Below, one piece after another: positions 42,447 through 54,600 of a stretch of 64,000 bases of DNA (positions are counted from its first letter, which is position 1; every line of letters begins with the position of its first letter). The stretch is from Brachionus plicatilis. Lineage: Eukaryota > Rotifera > Eurotatoria > Ploima > Brachionidae. Under the pieces are notes generated by a model. That model was not told the origin of the DNA. It made no database searches and saw only the letters and a list, made by a program, of their open reading frames with translations. The stretch is taken from positions 2,239,152 to 2,303,151 of the forward strand of contig QEOQ01000508.1 in the NCBI GenBank assembly GCA_010279815.1, read 5' to 3'. Made by a program: the position numbers and the translations under genes.

Positions 42447-45400
42447 ATGCCTTCTAATAACCTAGCACTTACTCTACCTGGTAATCCTCATCTAATCTAA
42501 ATTTAAAAAGTTTATTCCAAAAACATTTTTTTAAAAGCGATATCAAAAAAAAATGATGTCAATGCAGAAAATCCGTTTAAAATGCCGGCCGATACAGATA
42601 TTCTAATGCTACGAGAAAAAGAAAAGCAACAAAAAATTTATGTAAATTTTAATTTTTTTTAAATGCATTGTTGATTGACTTTTGAAGGAACGTGAAATGA
42701 ACAAAAATCTTAAAGTTCACCAAAAATTGACCCATAACCGGAAAATGGTTGAAGGAATGAAATCAGGTCTTAAACCACAAATATCCGATGACGAAAATGA
42801 TGATGATTTTGACGATCTTGGCAAAATAAAATCTTTTCCTGTCAAAGAGGACAGAACATGGACTGTGGCAGTGACTCGAGACCGTCGCATTGAAAAAGAA
42901 AGTCTCAAAGATTACATAAATAAAAAAAGAGAGATGTTTTTTGTTCAATATTCTTTGGGGGTGAAGCGAGACGAAATGCGAAAACTAGAGGAAATTGCTG
43001 CAGCTGAGGAAAAACGAATTGAGATGGCTGAAAAGTATTTGGAAGAAGATGCCGCATTATTCGACGAGTTTTTGAAAGAAAATGGAAACAACTCAACTCA
43101 AGCGGTCAAAATGTATTTATAGATTATTTTTTTTTTGATCTTTTCTTTAATTTTTTTTTTCACAGAGCTGAAGAGGAGACAAGAAAAAAAACCGAAAAAT
43201 CAAATGAAATCAAAAAAATCAACACTCAAATTATGGTTTTGAAGAGCGAAATTACCAAAATGGAGGATACATTAAAAGAATACAAATTGTATAAAAAATT
43301 TTTGGACAAAGTTACTCCTCAAGTAATTAAAGCGAAAATCACTGAACTTTTGAATTTATTTTTTATACTCAAAGGCATTGAAAGAAGCCAAAAATGGCAA
43401 AAAATATTCTTCTAAAAGCCGACTTGGTAATTTTTTTGACAAATATTTCAAAATTTAAAGCACATTTGGCACAAGATAAATGAAAACTTAATTGACTTAA
43501 TTTCACTTGATCTAGTTCTATCGTTTTCAATATTAATTTTAATGGCATTAAAGGAAAAAAATAAAACATTTTAAAAAACTAACTTTGTATCACCCAAACA
43601 TTTTTGCAAAAAAAAAGATTTTTGTTTTTTTCTTTTAATGCCATTTAAATTTAGCTCTAAATTAATTATAATACAATAAAAAATATCTTTAAAATCTCAA
43701 AATATAGGTTGAAAATCAAACTGGCTAAATAAAAGCCAAATTCGGAATAAGATTTTCCAAAAAAGCATGTCGCTTAAAATTCGAATAAATAGTCAAAAGG
43801 AATGTTAAGGGTCCGAGTTGTTTTTAAGTAGTACTTAAATTTTTGACGACATTTCTTAGAAAAAAAAGTTGAACAAATTTATTTGAAGTATTCTTTGAAT
43901 TTATAAATACTTTAAGACTCTAGAAGAATACTTAAATATAATAGTAGTAAAAATAGAAACTTTTTGTCTTAAAAATATTTTTAAAAAATAAGAATTTCAT
44001 ATAAAACAAAAATGACACATACAAATAAAGGATAAAGAATTCTAAAGCATCGTTAAAAAATTTTTTAACAAAAAAATTAAAAAGCAATATTAGTACTGAC
44101 AAAAGCCAAATATTTTATTTTCAGGCAAAATATTACAGCCTATTTGCTTATTCAGTATCATTCAGTTTCAATTTACTATAAATGCGTGTTTGGCTCAGGT
44201 TTAATAGTTTATTTTACAAAAAAATATTTATGACATAAAATTTTATTTAATCTTTTTTGCATTTATCGGATAAATAACTAACAAAATAATTAAAAAAAAA
44301 AAAAAACAAATCTGATAGCTTCAGTAATGCTCCACTTTTTGCTTTTAGGATTAAAAAAATTTTAAAAAGTAAAAAATCTTAAATTTAACTTTTCATAATA
44401 TATTTAATCATAAATATTCAATATTTTAGATAAATTGTTGTAAAAACGAGAATGGCAAGAAAATTTATGAGCTGTTGCGTCTCTTTTGTTTTTTTAGTTG
44501 ATCAGGCACATGATTTTCTTTAAAAAGATTTTTTTTTAATTTACAAAAATCTTATTCATAAAATAAATCGAAACGAATTTATTTAATTGACGTTTTATTA
44601 TTAACTCATTCAAAAGACGCCATAGCTCATTTGGAGATTTATTTTGAGTCAGGTAGAACGAAACATATAAAAAGATAAAAAAACATAAATAAAGAAAATA
44701 AAAAATATAGAAAAATATTGATTTAATTGAATAAAAACATGTAACCAATTTTATAAAATGATAAAAAACATTTATTCAAAATCCAATTTTTTTAATATTT
44801 TTTAGTTAAATAAAATAGTTTTAGTTAAAAAAAAAACATATAATCAATTTAAAATTAAAGATACAAATCAAAATTCAAATCCTTTGCGCAAATAGACGAA
44901 ATAACTTTTTCACCTAAATTTAAAGGTATAACACATTTTTTATCATTATTAGTTGCAAAATTAAAATTGAAATTAATTTTTCGAAAAAACTATGAATTTT
45001 TCAAGCGGAGGGTTTTAATTATTTCTTTAAACCATTCTTAAATTAGATTCTGTCAAAATTTTATCTGATTTTAACTTTTTTTATATATAATTTATGTTTT
45101 ATCTCTTTTTTATTTTTTAAGTTTAATTTTTTTTTCTACCTCACCCATTTTTTTTGCACAATTTATAAAAATATTGAAAATTAATGAATTTTTACTTCTA
45201 TAAATATAATTTTTTTGCGTAAATAGTTAAAATTAACAAAAATCGGAATATCACAATATTTCAATTTTAATTTTCATTATTTGTAGATTTTTTGTCAACT
45301 TTTCCAATTTTTTATAAATGAAATGATACAATTACGTTATGAATTATTTTGTATGAATTTATATGAATTATTTTATCCTTTTTTTAAACATTAAAAATTT

Positions 45401-46596
45401 TCTATTTAGAAAAAATTCTATAAATAGTCATCAAAATTTTTTACCGACAAACACGTTCTATTAAATTTCTATTTTAAATGAATTTCTAAAAATGAGTTTA
45501 AAATAAGTAGCCAAACAGAAGTATTTGTAAATTAACAAGATCTACTTTTACTTTTTTTTTTAAATTCCATCTTTTCAGAATCCTATCACAAACATTCGAA
45601 CGATTTATAAGAAATAATAATAGGAGAAAATGTTTAAAATTCATGCAAAGAATTTAATGTGCTAGGGATTTTTAATTTTTCCTTGCAGCCCAAAACTTAC
45701 TTTTTGTTTAGATTCATCAAAATCAAGTAGCACCATTGACCAAAAGCCAGGTTCAGCAGCTGAAACGTCTCAATCAAAAAGTTCATTATCAGTTGTAAAT
45801 GAGGCTGTAGAAAAAGATAATGACGATGAGGCCTCAGATGAAGATGAAGACATGGAGCTTTATTTCTCCGATCCTCAACAATTGCTCGATATATTTCTTG
45901 AATTGGAAGAACAAAATTTATCGCTGATTCAGAATAGTCAGGACACCGAGGAAGCCTTGGAAGAGATGAAGCAAACAATAAATAAAACAAAGCAAAAGAT
46001 GGAACGCGAAACCGAGTTGTTAAAAAAACAAATTGAATATTTGAACGAAGATATAAAACGAGAGATGGACAGAGAAAATGATTTGAAAATTAAAGCTAGC
46101 TATTTTAATTATGGTGAATTTAAAGCCGAAGAACAGGAAAAAATACTCAAAGAACTCAATTCCAAAGTTGAGGATGTATACATTAATTGCATCGGTTCGA
46201 ATGAGGCCAATATTTCAACTCTTCAAATGCTCACCAATATTGAGAATAAATTGGAGGAGTTGTTCCAAAAAATTGAGCAAATGCCACCAGAAAAAGTCCA
46301 AGAGGCTGAAAAAGCAAAAGAAAAGGAAAGACGACTGAAGCAACGCGAAGAGAGAATCATTGAGCAAAAGAGAAATCAAGAAGAGAGAATTAAAAAGGCC
46401 TTGGAAAGAGCTCGGGCTGAGCCTAAAAAGAATGTTAGTTATTTTTATTTTGAAAGAATAAAATTAATATTATTTTATTTAGATGGGAAGGCGATTGATG
46501 GTTCGCAGTAAACCCCCGGCTACTGTTAAAATTGACAGAAAGGCACTCGATGAAGCGAATAAAATAGATGAAGAATTGGCTTACTATTTCACTTAA
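42447..46596 (+). CDS. CFAP100: Cilia- and flagella-associated protein 100 (CCDC37)
   Basis: Seven exons, 42447-42480, 42538-42641, 42688-43112, 43166-43322, 43375-43426, 45712-46433 and 46483-46596, join with consistent phases to 535 residues (human 611). CFAP100 with CFAP73 forms the modifier-of-inner-arms complex that regulates inner dynein arm I1 in motile cilia. The family N-terminus NPFKMPADTDILMLREKEKQ is present, then a DUF4200-type coiled coil (AQIMVLKSEITKMEDTLKEY region reads INTQIMVLKSEITKMEDTL; KKFLDKVTP), an acidic stretch with phosphorylatable serines, the block ELYFSDPQQLLDIFLELEEQ, a second long coiled coil and the end GRRLMVRSKPP. Intron 5 is 2.3 kb and holds an interspersed repeat; the other introns are about 50 bp. 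Confidence 0.9.
44650..44930 (+). repeat. AT-rich interspersed repeat, copy in CFAP100 intron 5
   Basis: From CAGGTAGAACGAAACATAT to TTTGCGCAAATAGACGAA and TTTTTCACCT this block matches the reverse complement of 60340-60537 with small gaps. Partial relatives occur at 45084-45147 and 58128-58228. It is non-coding; ends and mechanism are unknown. Confidence 0.6.
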
Positions 46597-46789
46597 ATTT
46601 CGATTTTTCAAAATTTAATTTTAGGTTTTTTTCTTTAATAAACTGTAATTTATTAGTAAATTTTTTTATCAACAGTGTCATATTCAATATTATCTTAATA
46701 ATCGAAAATTGTTAAATGATTCTAAATAATCAAAATGAATAGAAGAATTGTTTATCAAATTTTAAATTAAAATCCTAAATTTAAATTAA

Positions 46790-47712
46790 CACTAGAGGAC
46801 CCGAGAAGTTTTTTTAGACTTATTTTGACCATTTAAATTAAATAAAACTAAACCAAAGATTTTCTCTATTTTATTTATAGAAATTTAATCTAAATTTTTT
46901 AAAGAATTAATTTTATCACTAATAAAACCTTAGAAAAATTTACATCAAGACCCAACAAGTTTTTTTGACTGTTCAAATATTTTGTATTCTTTTGGAGTTA
47001 ATTTTTCTTTTAGTCAGCAATTTTGGAACAATTTGAACCAATTCTGAATTTTAATTTAATAATACATAGAGTCAACCCTCTTTAATCCGAACAGATAATA
47101 TCTCAAAAAATTTATTCGAATTAAAGAAAATTCGTATTACTCGATTATCCGATAAAAAAGAAATATTTAAAAAAAATTCGAATTAGAAAAATAACATACG
47201 GAATTTATTTTTATTTTTAATTTTAACAAAATCATCTATAATTGTTTGTTTCTCAATTAACTAAGAAAATCTTAACTTATTAAATTAATAAATTTATTAA
47301 GAAATTCCTCATCAAAACATTTGTTTGGTTCGTTGAACTTAATTTCCTTAATTATAATGGCGCTCGCACTTATTCAATTCAATTTTTTTTTGTGAGCAGT
47401 AAGAATAATAAAAATATATATAAAAAATTTTCAAATTAAAATTAACATTAGCTAAAAATGATTTGGATAAACAAATTCGATTTTTTTTCGGATTAAAGAG
47501 AATAAAAAAAGTATATTTTGCTCTTATTTTTTAAATTTTTATTCGGATTAACGAGATTTTCGGATTATTGAAGTTCGGTCTATAGAGGGTTGACTGTTTT
47601 CTACATGATTAAAATGAGCAAAAGAAAAGCCTTTTTTTATTGTAATTTAAAAAAAATTTTTTTTTAACTTCTCGGGTCTTAACGGTAACAAAAAAAATTA
47701 GCTGTTCTAGTG
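46790..47712. mobile_element. piggyBac-like MITE (TTAA target), host of a nested MITE
   Basis: The element begins CACTAGAGGACCCGAGAAGT and ends with AACTTCTCGGGTCTTAAC..TTCTAGTG, its imperfect reverse complement, and is bounded by TTAA on both sides (46786-46789 and 47713-47716). TTAA target duplication is the mark of piggyBac-type transposition. No transposase is encoded. The interior is occupied by a second inverted-repeat element at 47070-47595. Confidence 0.75.
47070..47595. mobile_element. pogo/Tigger-like MITE nested in a piggyBac-like MITE
   Basis: The left end AGTCAACCCTCTTTAATCCG and right end CGGTCTATAGAGGGTTGACT are reverse complements with few mismatches. AGTCAACCCTC..ATCCG ends are typical of pogo/Tigger-type elements. 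Internal CGGATTA words recur near both ends. No coding capacity is seen. Being inside the other MITE, it inserted later. Confidence 0.7.
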
Positions 47713-47716
47713 TTAA

Positions 47717-49198
47717 AGGAGAAAATATTGAAAGAGAAGAAGCTAAGAATAATAATCAGAAAAGAAGAATAGAAGAGTTGAAGCAAGAATCAATTGAGCT
47801 TAATAATTAATAAATTTCACTTTTACTAAGAACATTAATTAACTAACTTTTTATTTAATTATTTGCATTTTTATCAGAGTTGTTTAGAAGTCACAAATCT
47901 CAAGTCAAGTCCAAGTCCGGACTTTTTTTTAAAATTTTTTTTTCGAGATGAATATCATGACTAAAAAATTCTTTAAGTATTTTAAAATAATAAATTGTGT
48001 TAATCTTGATGACTCGATCTCAAAGGTAATTTTTTTTCAGTTTTACAAATTAATCAAATAAATTGGCAAATTGAAATTCATGATCAAATGTAAATTTCAA
48101 ATCAAAATTTTTGGTTTTTGATTAAAAAAAAGGTATTTTTTATTCAATTTTTTAATAATAAATGACTAAACATTATTAAACATAATTTGTTTAATCTTTA
48201 ATTAGATACAAAAATATATGAATTTTAATCTGAAGTAAAAATAAAATCTTAATCAATATTTCAAAATTTTTTAATACAAAATTTATCTTTGTTTTGCCGT
48301 AATATATTTTAATTAATATTAAAATATCATTTAAAGCCATGATTTTGATAACTTAATGTTGATTTAAAATTTGTCCTAAAAGTTTTCAAAAAAAGATTTT
48401 AGAACAATAAATTAAAGATCAAATAGAAAAAAAAGGATTTGTTTTTTTTTTCAATTAAAATAATAAACATCTTATGTTTGATATTAAAACAAATTAAAAA
48501 AAAGCTAATTTAATCATTTTTATTAAGATTTTAATCAACTAAGCTTTGATCATTTGATCATGATCATGAACTTCAAGTTGCTTCAATTTTCCTGTTTTTC
48601 CATTTATGTAGAGTAATTTTTCTAGGAAAATTAAATTTAAAGGAAGATCACGAAAATTTCCGCCTAATTCTCAACTACTGTCAAAGCATTTTTTTTTAAT
48701 GACTTGGAGTTTATTTTGTGACTTATAAACTACTTTGATTTTTATTACCGAAATAGAATTTTTTAAATAAATTTTTTTTTGAATCGAAAAATGTTTTAAA
48801 ATCTCAAGAATTAATGCCGCGCTTATAGCAAAACTTGAATATTTTAATTATAAATCTAGAAAAATTTTTTTAAAAAAAATTTAATAATTTTCAAAATTGA
48901 TTTATAAACCTCCCTTATGTTAAATCACATATATTTTTGTAAAGTCAAAACTGGTTCGAAATTAGTAAAAAAATCATCACTTTTTTCCAGAAGCTAACAA
49001 ATACTTCTGTAAATACAACTAGGAGCATCAAGAGCCCCACATTTGAGATAATTTCTCATCATATCTAATTAGAGTGATGAGTGCATTATTTTTCTCTTAT
49101 CAAGGGCATATGGAACATGATGCATCATTAATTACTTTATTGGTTAAATAAATTAATAAAAATATATTTTTAATAAACTATTAAAAGAACGAAACAAA
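47717..49198. other. Intergenic
   Basis: A+T-rich, no supported gene. The last 100 bp are the 3' side of the following minus-strand gene. Confidence 0.4.
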
Positions 49199-50071
49199 TT
49201 ATTTGTTTTTCTGAGCTGCTTCGATTTCAAGGCTGTCCTGGGTATCATCGTCAAAGTCCTCTTCAGGTATATCATACAGCATATAAGTGCCACTTAGACC
49301 GTAATTGCGTTGATAATAAGGAACATAATCATGAAAATCATCCTCTTCTTGAGACTCATTCAGATGTTCACTAGCCACTTCATCTTCGCTTTGATCACTA
49401 GAAGAACTCTCTGATTCTCGGATTTGCTTTTTTACCGAACCACGTTCGCGATTTTTCAATTCTTCCTCGTTTACAAAAGACTTATTTTCTTTTAGACTAA
49501 CAGCTGTTTTTTGGATCAATTCATTTAAATCTTTTATGCTGGTCTTTTTTAGCTGATTGTTGTTTGAGGCCAATACGGATAAAATTTTAGCATTTATTTG
49601 GTAATAATCTGATTTTTTAGACTTGGATTTTCCTGGCATGGAGTAAATTTCATCTTCTTTGGCCTTTCTGATTGATCCTGGAGTCTCTACAATTAACCTT
49701 GGTTCCGATATACTCAAGTTTGATTGAGAGATCGGCTCGCCACTATTTTTTGTGTTGTACACATATTCCTGAAAAAAGTCTTGAATACTATTAAGCTTTT
49801 CGTTTAATTTTTTATTTATATTTTCATAATTGGATTTAAATGTGGTTTTTAAGTTGTTTTCTGGGTCTATTTCAGAGCACGACTTGGCATTGTGAGAAAT
49901 TTTGCGTCCCATACTATCAGACTTGGCGCCAATGTTTGGCAAACTTTTGAATGATGAAGCCGAATTACTAGACATGTAAATTCTGCAATTTGAGTTTGTG
50001 TTAAATGATGCTGAAATCTTGTGATCTGACGTGGTTTTAGGTACGGCTTTGCGTGTCGATTCAACAAACAT
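49199..50071 (-). CDS. Disordered acidic-tailed protein, unrecognised
   Basis: A single-exon 290-residue protein with ATG start and coding-type composition well above background. Residues 1-90 are rich in S, N and K (FKSLPNIGAK, SCSEIDPENN). Residues 95-120 may form a helix (KKLNEKLNSIQDFFQEYVY). Residues 165-215 are charged and helical, followed by a serine/glutamate stretch (ESESSSSDQSEDE) and an acidic, tyrosine-containing C-terminus (FHDYVPYYQRNYGLSGTY, DIPEEDFDDD). No domain is recognised, and there is no signal peptide or membrane segment. It is probably an intrinsically disordered cytosolic or nuclear protein with casein-kinase-2-type sites (inference). Confidence 0.7.
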   Translation of the reverse strand: MFVESTRKAVPKTTSDHKISASFNTNSNCRIYMSSNSASSFKSLPNIGAKSDSMGRKISHNAKSCSEIDPENNLKTTFKSNYENINKKLNEKLNSIQDFFQEYVYNTKNSGEPISQSNLSISEPRLIVETPGSIRKAKEDEIYSMPGKSKSKKSDYYQINAKILSVLASNNNQLKKTSIKDLNELIQKTAVSLKENKSFVNEEELKNRERGSVKKQIRESESSSSDQSEDEVASEHLNESQEEDDFHDYVPYYQRNYGLSGTYMLYDIPEEDFDDDTQDSLEIEAAQKNK

Positions 50072-51413
50072 TTGTTTAATCCTTTTAATTTTTTGTTAAT
50101 TTTAATAATTTTTTTTAAATGAATAAGTGAATTTTGAGCTTAAAAAATTGGCTCTAGATTAATAAATGACTGATGCTATTAATTAAAAAAGGTGATCAAG
50201 AATATATTACACATTTCTGGCGGCAAAAGTTTGGTTTAGATGAATCTGGTACAAAAGAACAATTAAATAATTTTTGAAAATAAAAATTAGATTTTTTTAT
50301 AATTTTAAACTTAAAAAAAATAAATTAGGTCTGAAAATTGTTGAGCAGTCGATTAAGCACTCTTAACGCAACAACAAAGTCTTGAATAACATAGGCATCA
50401 CTATAAAAGATTTAAATTACAATTAAAATTATTTTAGAGAGTTTTTGTAGACTTTGATATTTTTTTATATTATTATTTTATTTATTTTGATTAAATAAAA
50501 AGTTAAAAATATTAAGATTTAAAAAATTTAGCGTTAATTAAGATTTAAGAAAAAAAAAAGTATTGGAAGAAAAAAATTAATGAATCAATTTTTTGCGTGA
50601 AAATCTTGACTTTCAGCTTTTTCTTTCTCTTCTCTTCTGTATTTTTTGTTTTGTTTTATTTTGTTTTATATATGTTTTTTTTTTCTTTATAGACTCATTT
50701 TTTTATTTATTTTACATTTTACTTTTTTTTTCTAATTTAACAGAAAACAGACACTTAGAAAAAAACATTAAATTAATTAACTTTGATTCTTTTGTACCCA
50801 ATTACACAAAACCTAAGATTAAATTTTTCCAAATAATCAAAGTTTCTTCTGAGAGCATTCTTTTTTAGATTTTTATGTCAACATAAAACTCAAGCTTTGA
50901 TTTATTTTCATTTAAATCGCTTTATTTTTCGTGTGATCAGAAATGCTTTTATTATTTGGTGGCATTAGTCATATCCATTAATAAGCCCGTTTTTTGCAAA
51001 TTATTTGTCAATACTTACTTGATTTTATAATAAATTAAAGACATGACAACAATTGATAAAAATATACAAAATATCGAAATTGATATGACTAAAGAGCTCG
51101 AATCTAAAAAATTAAAATTAAAAAAATTTAAAAAAAATTTAAAAAAAATTTTTTGTCATATAGAGATTCCTTAACCCAGTCGTTATATATTTAATTTTTA
51201 TAAATATTTTGGTTAAATAAAAGAAGCCTAAATAATCTATGTTAACTAAAAAATTTTCTATGAATATTTTTCTTTGGAGTCTTGTCTGTAATTAAATTGT
51301 GTGAGTAGACTTTGTCACCGATAATTTTTTTGTCTATTCACCAAATTATTAGTCACATAAAAGGCAATCATTCAAAAGTCGAATTTTGTCTCGTAAATTA
51401 AAAAATTGTCCCA
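50072..51413. other. Intergenic
   Basis: Mostly A+T-rich. A 43-codon frame starting ATG at 51044 (KNIQNIEIDMTKELESKK) could be a small peptide but lysine runs and composition make it weak. Nothing else supported. Confidence 0.35.
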
Positions 51414-51573
51414 CCGTATTCCCTCGTTCGATTATGCTGCACCATAAATTAAGCTACCAGCTTTTGGGCCATGCACCAAAGGACATCTCACCCATGCTAA
51501 AATATTTTTAATTTGATGTTTTAATCTGCATGTCTTGGCTTGTAGTGCAGCATAATCCAACGAGGGAATACGG
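51414..51573. mobile_element. MITE, 160 bp, CCGTATTCCC ends
   Basis: Starts CCGTATTCCCTCGTTCGATT and ends AATCCAACGAGGGAATACGG, reverse complements with one or two mismatches. TA follows the right end and CA (mutated TA) precedes the left. The unit shares both ends and part of its interior (GTAGTGCAGCATAATC) with the element at 55813-55916. No coding potential. Confidence 0.8.
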
Positions 51574-53026
51574 TATGATAAAAATAAGAAAAAATACTTA
51601 ATCTATCGATGTGAATGAAATAGTTTTTAATGAGAAATTAAATCAAATTAAGGTTTCATTAGTTCTAAATGATTATGAGAGTACCGAGCTTAAACTCGTA
51701 CAGAGTCAGAGAAAAATTTGTGTATGAAATTCACTACAAAAAAGATTTTTTTGACTAGAATCGAATAAAATTGGACCATAAGTCCATTAAATACCATTAT
51801 GCAAAAAAATAAAAACAAAAATTTTGGCTCGGAGATAAAAGTTATAATCAATCTAAGCCTTTTATTTTGTATTTCTTTTGAATCAGAGCATTCTCTTAGA
51901 TTTTAATGTACTTTATGCACCTAATGCCATACGTTCCAATCTATTTACGTTCAAAGTATATTTTACAAATATTTTAATTGAACCTGACCATTACCTCTGA
52001 TTTTAATGAACTTTATGCCATTTAATCGCATATATTTGTGTTCCCAGTATGATATTTAATATGGAATTTTGAATGAAAAATACAAAAGACATTTCTTTAC
52101 TTTTAATCAACCCTTCTTCTTAAACCGCGATGCGTTCCGGATGCTATTTTTTCTATCATCTTTTTTAAACAAAACTAATCCTAAAATAGTCAAATTATGG
52201 TTTATTTAATGGTTAATTTTCTTTGACTAAAATTATAGCTTTTGATTTCAATTTTTTAATTAGTAAATAAAATTACTGTTTGGTCGCCAATTTTATTATA
52301 TACTTTTAGGAGCTTTCTATAGCATCACAAGAAACTCATTTTTAAGTAAAGAGAACTTTAACTAAGCAAATTAGTTCGATCTTTTTTCCCGATTTGGAAT
52401 CAATTAATGAAAAATAATAAAAGAGTAATTCCCTAATAGATAAAGAATTATTTTTGATAATATTTTTTTTGGTCACCTAAATAGTTTTAAATAAAGTTGA
52501 ATTTTTCATAATTTATTTTGTTTTATTCAAAAAAAATCACCAAGTCAGCTTTGGTCACATAATATATTTCCAGAAGGCAAGACCTCATTCCTTTTGGTTT
52601 ACAACAATAAATAAGTAAAAATTGTAAATTTATTTAAAAAAAAATTATTAAAGATACTCAATCAATCACGTAGAATAAAAGGATACTTTTTGGTCATAAA
52701 ATAAAAAAATCTAAAAAAATCGGTTTTATTTTTAAATTCTTTAGGAACTAATCAAAAAAAAAGAGTTAATAAAAATTTCTGGTTTATCTGGTATTTCTGA
52801 TATATTTAAAAAAAGTTGGTCAAAAGTCAAAGTTTGACTTTAAAATTGGATATTAAGGTTTCATTTTAAAAAATAATATTAAAAACAAAAAGAAACCAAA
52901 AAACTAAAAAATAGATCTCAAGTCAAAGTGATTTATGACTTGATGGCTTTGACTTTTGACTGATTCCGATTTAAAATTTTATTCATTTTTTAATGAAATT
53001 TAAAAAATTGAATTAGTATTTTAAAA
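51574..53026. other. Intergenic
   Basis: A degenerate retroposon tail word (GTACCGAGCTTAAACTCGTACAG) lies near 51682-51704. Between 51895 and 52060 a loosely repeated segment (GATTTTAATGTACTTTATGC, GATTTTAATGAACTTTATGC) suggests an old short tandem duplication. Any 3' exon of the SUEL gene would be here, but I cannot identify it. Confidence 0.35.
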
Positions 53027-53797
53027 TTAAAAAAAATTCCGAAAAAATAAAAAGTTAACAAAAACTAACTTACTTGAGTTTGTTGTTAAGAAAGTAATTG
53101 GTGTAGCAAAGGTAAAAATTTTGTTAAATGGTTTGATGGTCGATCGATTATATTTGGCTTCATTAAATGTTTTATAATTATTTGTAGTGAAATTAAATAA
53201 TTCTGGTATAAGTGTAGACGCAGTTTGGTCAGAATAAACATTTTGTTCCTGAGAACCGTGTTGTCTATTTAAAAGATACTTTTTTAAATTAGATAAATTA
53301 ACACAAGCGATCTCTAGTTGAGTTAAGTTAGATTTTACTAACTGGCAGTTGTTGAGGACGCGCTCTTTTGGATAAAAAACACAAATATTAGAACCAGTAC
53401 AGTTGAACTCATCAATTTTTTCACTATCCATGCAATTTGACTTGGTAACACAATCATCTTTGGTGAAATCATCACTTAGCCCATAGCTTACTTGATGCAG
53501 TATCAAATAGTGCTGCCTATTCTGGCACTTGAGAATACTTGGCAGTGTATTACAAATTGTGATTACCTGATAGTGGCTGCTCCAACCATTCTCCAATGTA
53601 ACGTCTTTAATCGATTCGGATGAATCGGATGTTTGTCTGGTTTTTATAAAAATTGTTGAGTTATTTTGTCTTAACGATTTGGTTGAGACAGAGGACAACT
53701 TAGAGCCGATGGTACGCGCCTCTAATGTTGACAAAAATGCAAAAATTAGCAACAAATACATTTTTGGATTGAATTTATTAGGTCTAACTCTTTCCAT
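53027..53797 (-). CDS. Secreted SUEL-type (galactose/rhamnose-binding) lectin domain protein, 3' end uncertain
   Basis: The first in-frame ATG is at 53797, followed by a hydrophobic signal segment (MYLLLIFAFLSTLEA). Residues about 75-165 hold eight cysteines with the SUEL lectin layout: TICNTLPSILKC, LILHQVSYGLS, DDCVTK, FNCTGSNICVFY, NNCQL and a final IACV. SUEL domains of latrophilin and sea-urchin egg lectin bind galactose or rhamnose. Many NxS/T sites follow. A strong donor (GTAAGTTAG) at 53073 suggests the last exon is spliced to an unseen 3' exon; without splicing the frame ends at 53027. A TATA box lies 40-50 bp upstream, and an out-of-frame ATG at about 53804 opens a short upstream ORF. 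Confidence 0.7.
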   Translation of the reverse strand: MERVRPNKFNPKMYLLLIFAFLSTLEARTIGSKLSSVSTKSLRQNNSTIFIKTRQTSDSSESIKDVTLENGWSSHYQVITICNTLPSILKCQNRQHYLILHQVSYGLSDDFTKDDCVTKSNCMDSEKIDEFNCTGSNICVFYPKERVLNNCQLVKSNLTQLEIACVNLSNLKKYLLNRQHGSQEQNVYSDQTASTLIPELFNFTTNNYKTFNEAKYNRSTIKPFNKIFTFATPITFLTTNSSKLVFVNFLFFRNFF

Positions 53798-53837
53798 AGA
53801 ATCATTATACAAGTCCACTATAGTTCGATTTGGCTAA

Positions 53838-53848
53838 ATTTATATATA
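53838..53848 (-). promoter_or_regulatory. TATA box of the SUEL-domain gene
   Basis: TATATATAAAT on the minus strand, 41 bp upstream of the chosen ATG. It places the transcription start near 53815, so the 5' UTR would be only about 20 nt. Confidence 0.55.
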
Positions 53849-54059
53849 CATAAGGTGCTTGATCTAGAAACAATTTTATTTTAGGTCAATAAATTGAGAA
53901 AAACAACTTTGTAAAGCAAACCAAGTATTTCTAAACCTCTCTTTACTGTAATTAATCTAAACTTTTAACCAAGAAATTGATCTAAAATCTTCTTTGTCAT
54001 GTCTTGATATCTCATTAATAATTTTTTAATAATTATTTTATTTTTAATGAAAATTATTG

Positions 54060-54470
54060 CTAATTTTTCTTGAAAAAAATGTGAAATTTATACAGAAATT
54101 TTTTTTTTTGAAAATTTTACAATATTTCTTCTCATTAATAGAATTTAATAAAATTTTTTTGAAAAAAATGTGAAATTTAGAAAATAAATTTTTTTAAAAT
54201 TTTAGAATCTATCTGCTCATTAATAGTTTTTTTAAACAAATTTTTTTTTAAATATGCAATCTAGAAAAAAAAATTTTTTTGAAAATTTTACAATATTTCT
54301 TCTCATTAATAGAATTTAATAAAAATTTTTTTGAAAAAAATGTGAAATTTAGAAAATAAATTTTTTTTAAATTTTAGAATCTATCTGCTCATTAATAGTT
54401 TTTTAATAAATTTTTTTTAAATGTGAAATCAAGAAACAAAAAATTTTTTTGAAAATTTTACAATTGTCCG
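54060..54470. repeat. Tandem repeat with about 171-bp period
   Basis: GAAAATTTTACAAT starts at 54110, 54281 and 54451, periods of 171 and 170 bp. Each unit is itself two similar halves of about 85 bp (one with CTTCTCATTAATAG, one with TCTGCTCATTAATAG), so the array has two-level structure. About 2.4 units are present. Non-coding and nearly pure A+T. Confidence 0.75.
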
Positions 54471-54600
54471 GATCAATATTTTATCAGAAAAAAAATCGAC
54501 TGACATCGAGCTACTTGACAATTGTTTGGCTCACAACTATTTCAAATGAAAACGAATCAAATAGAATAAATAAGCTTAAACAAACTAGAGAGCCGAAAGG

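Noticed and set aside
44536..44748. 70-codon frame rich in F and Y
   Set aside because: Low-complexity A+T translation inside a CFAP100 intron, overlapping the interspersed repeat.
50593..50868. 91-codon plus-strand frame with F/I/L runs resembling a membrane protein
   Set aside because: The hydrophobicity comes from T-rich tracts; no coding-like third-position pattern.
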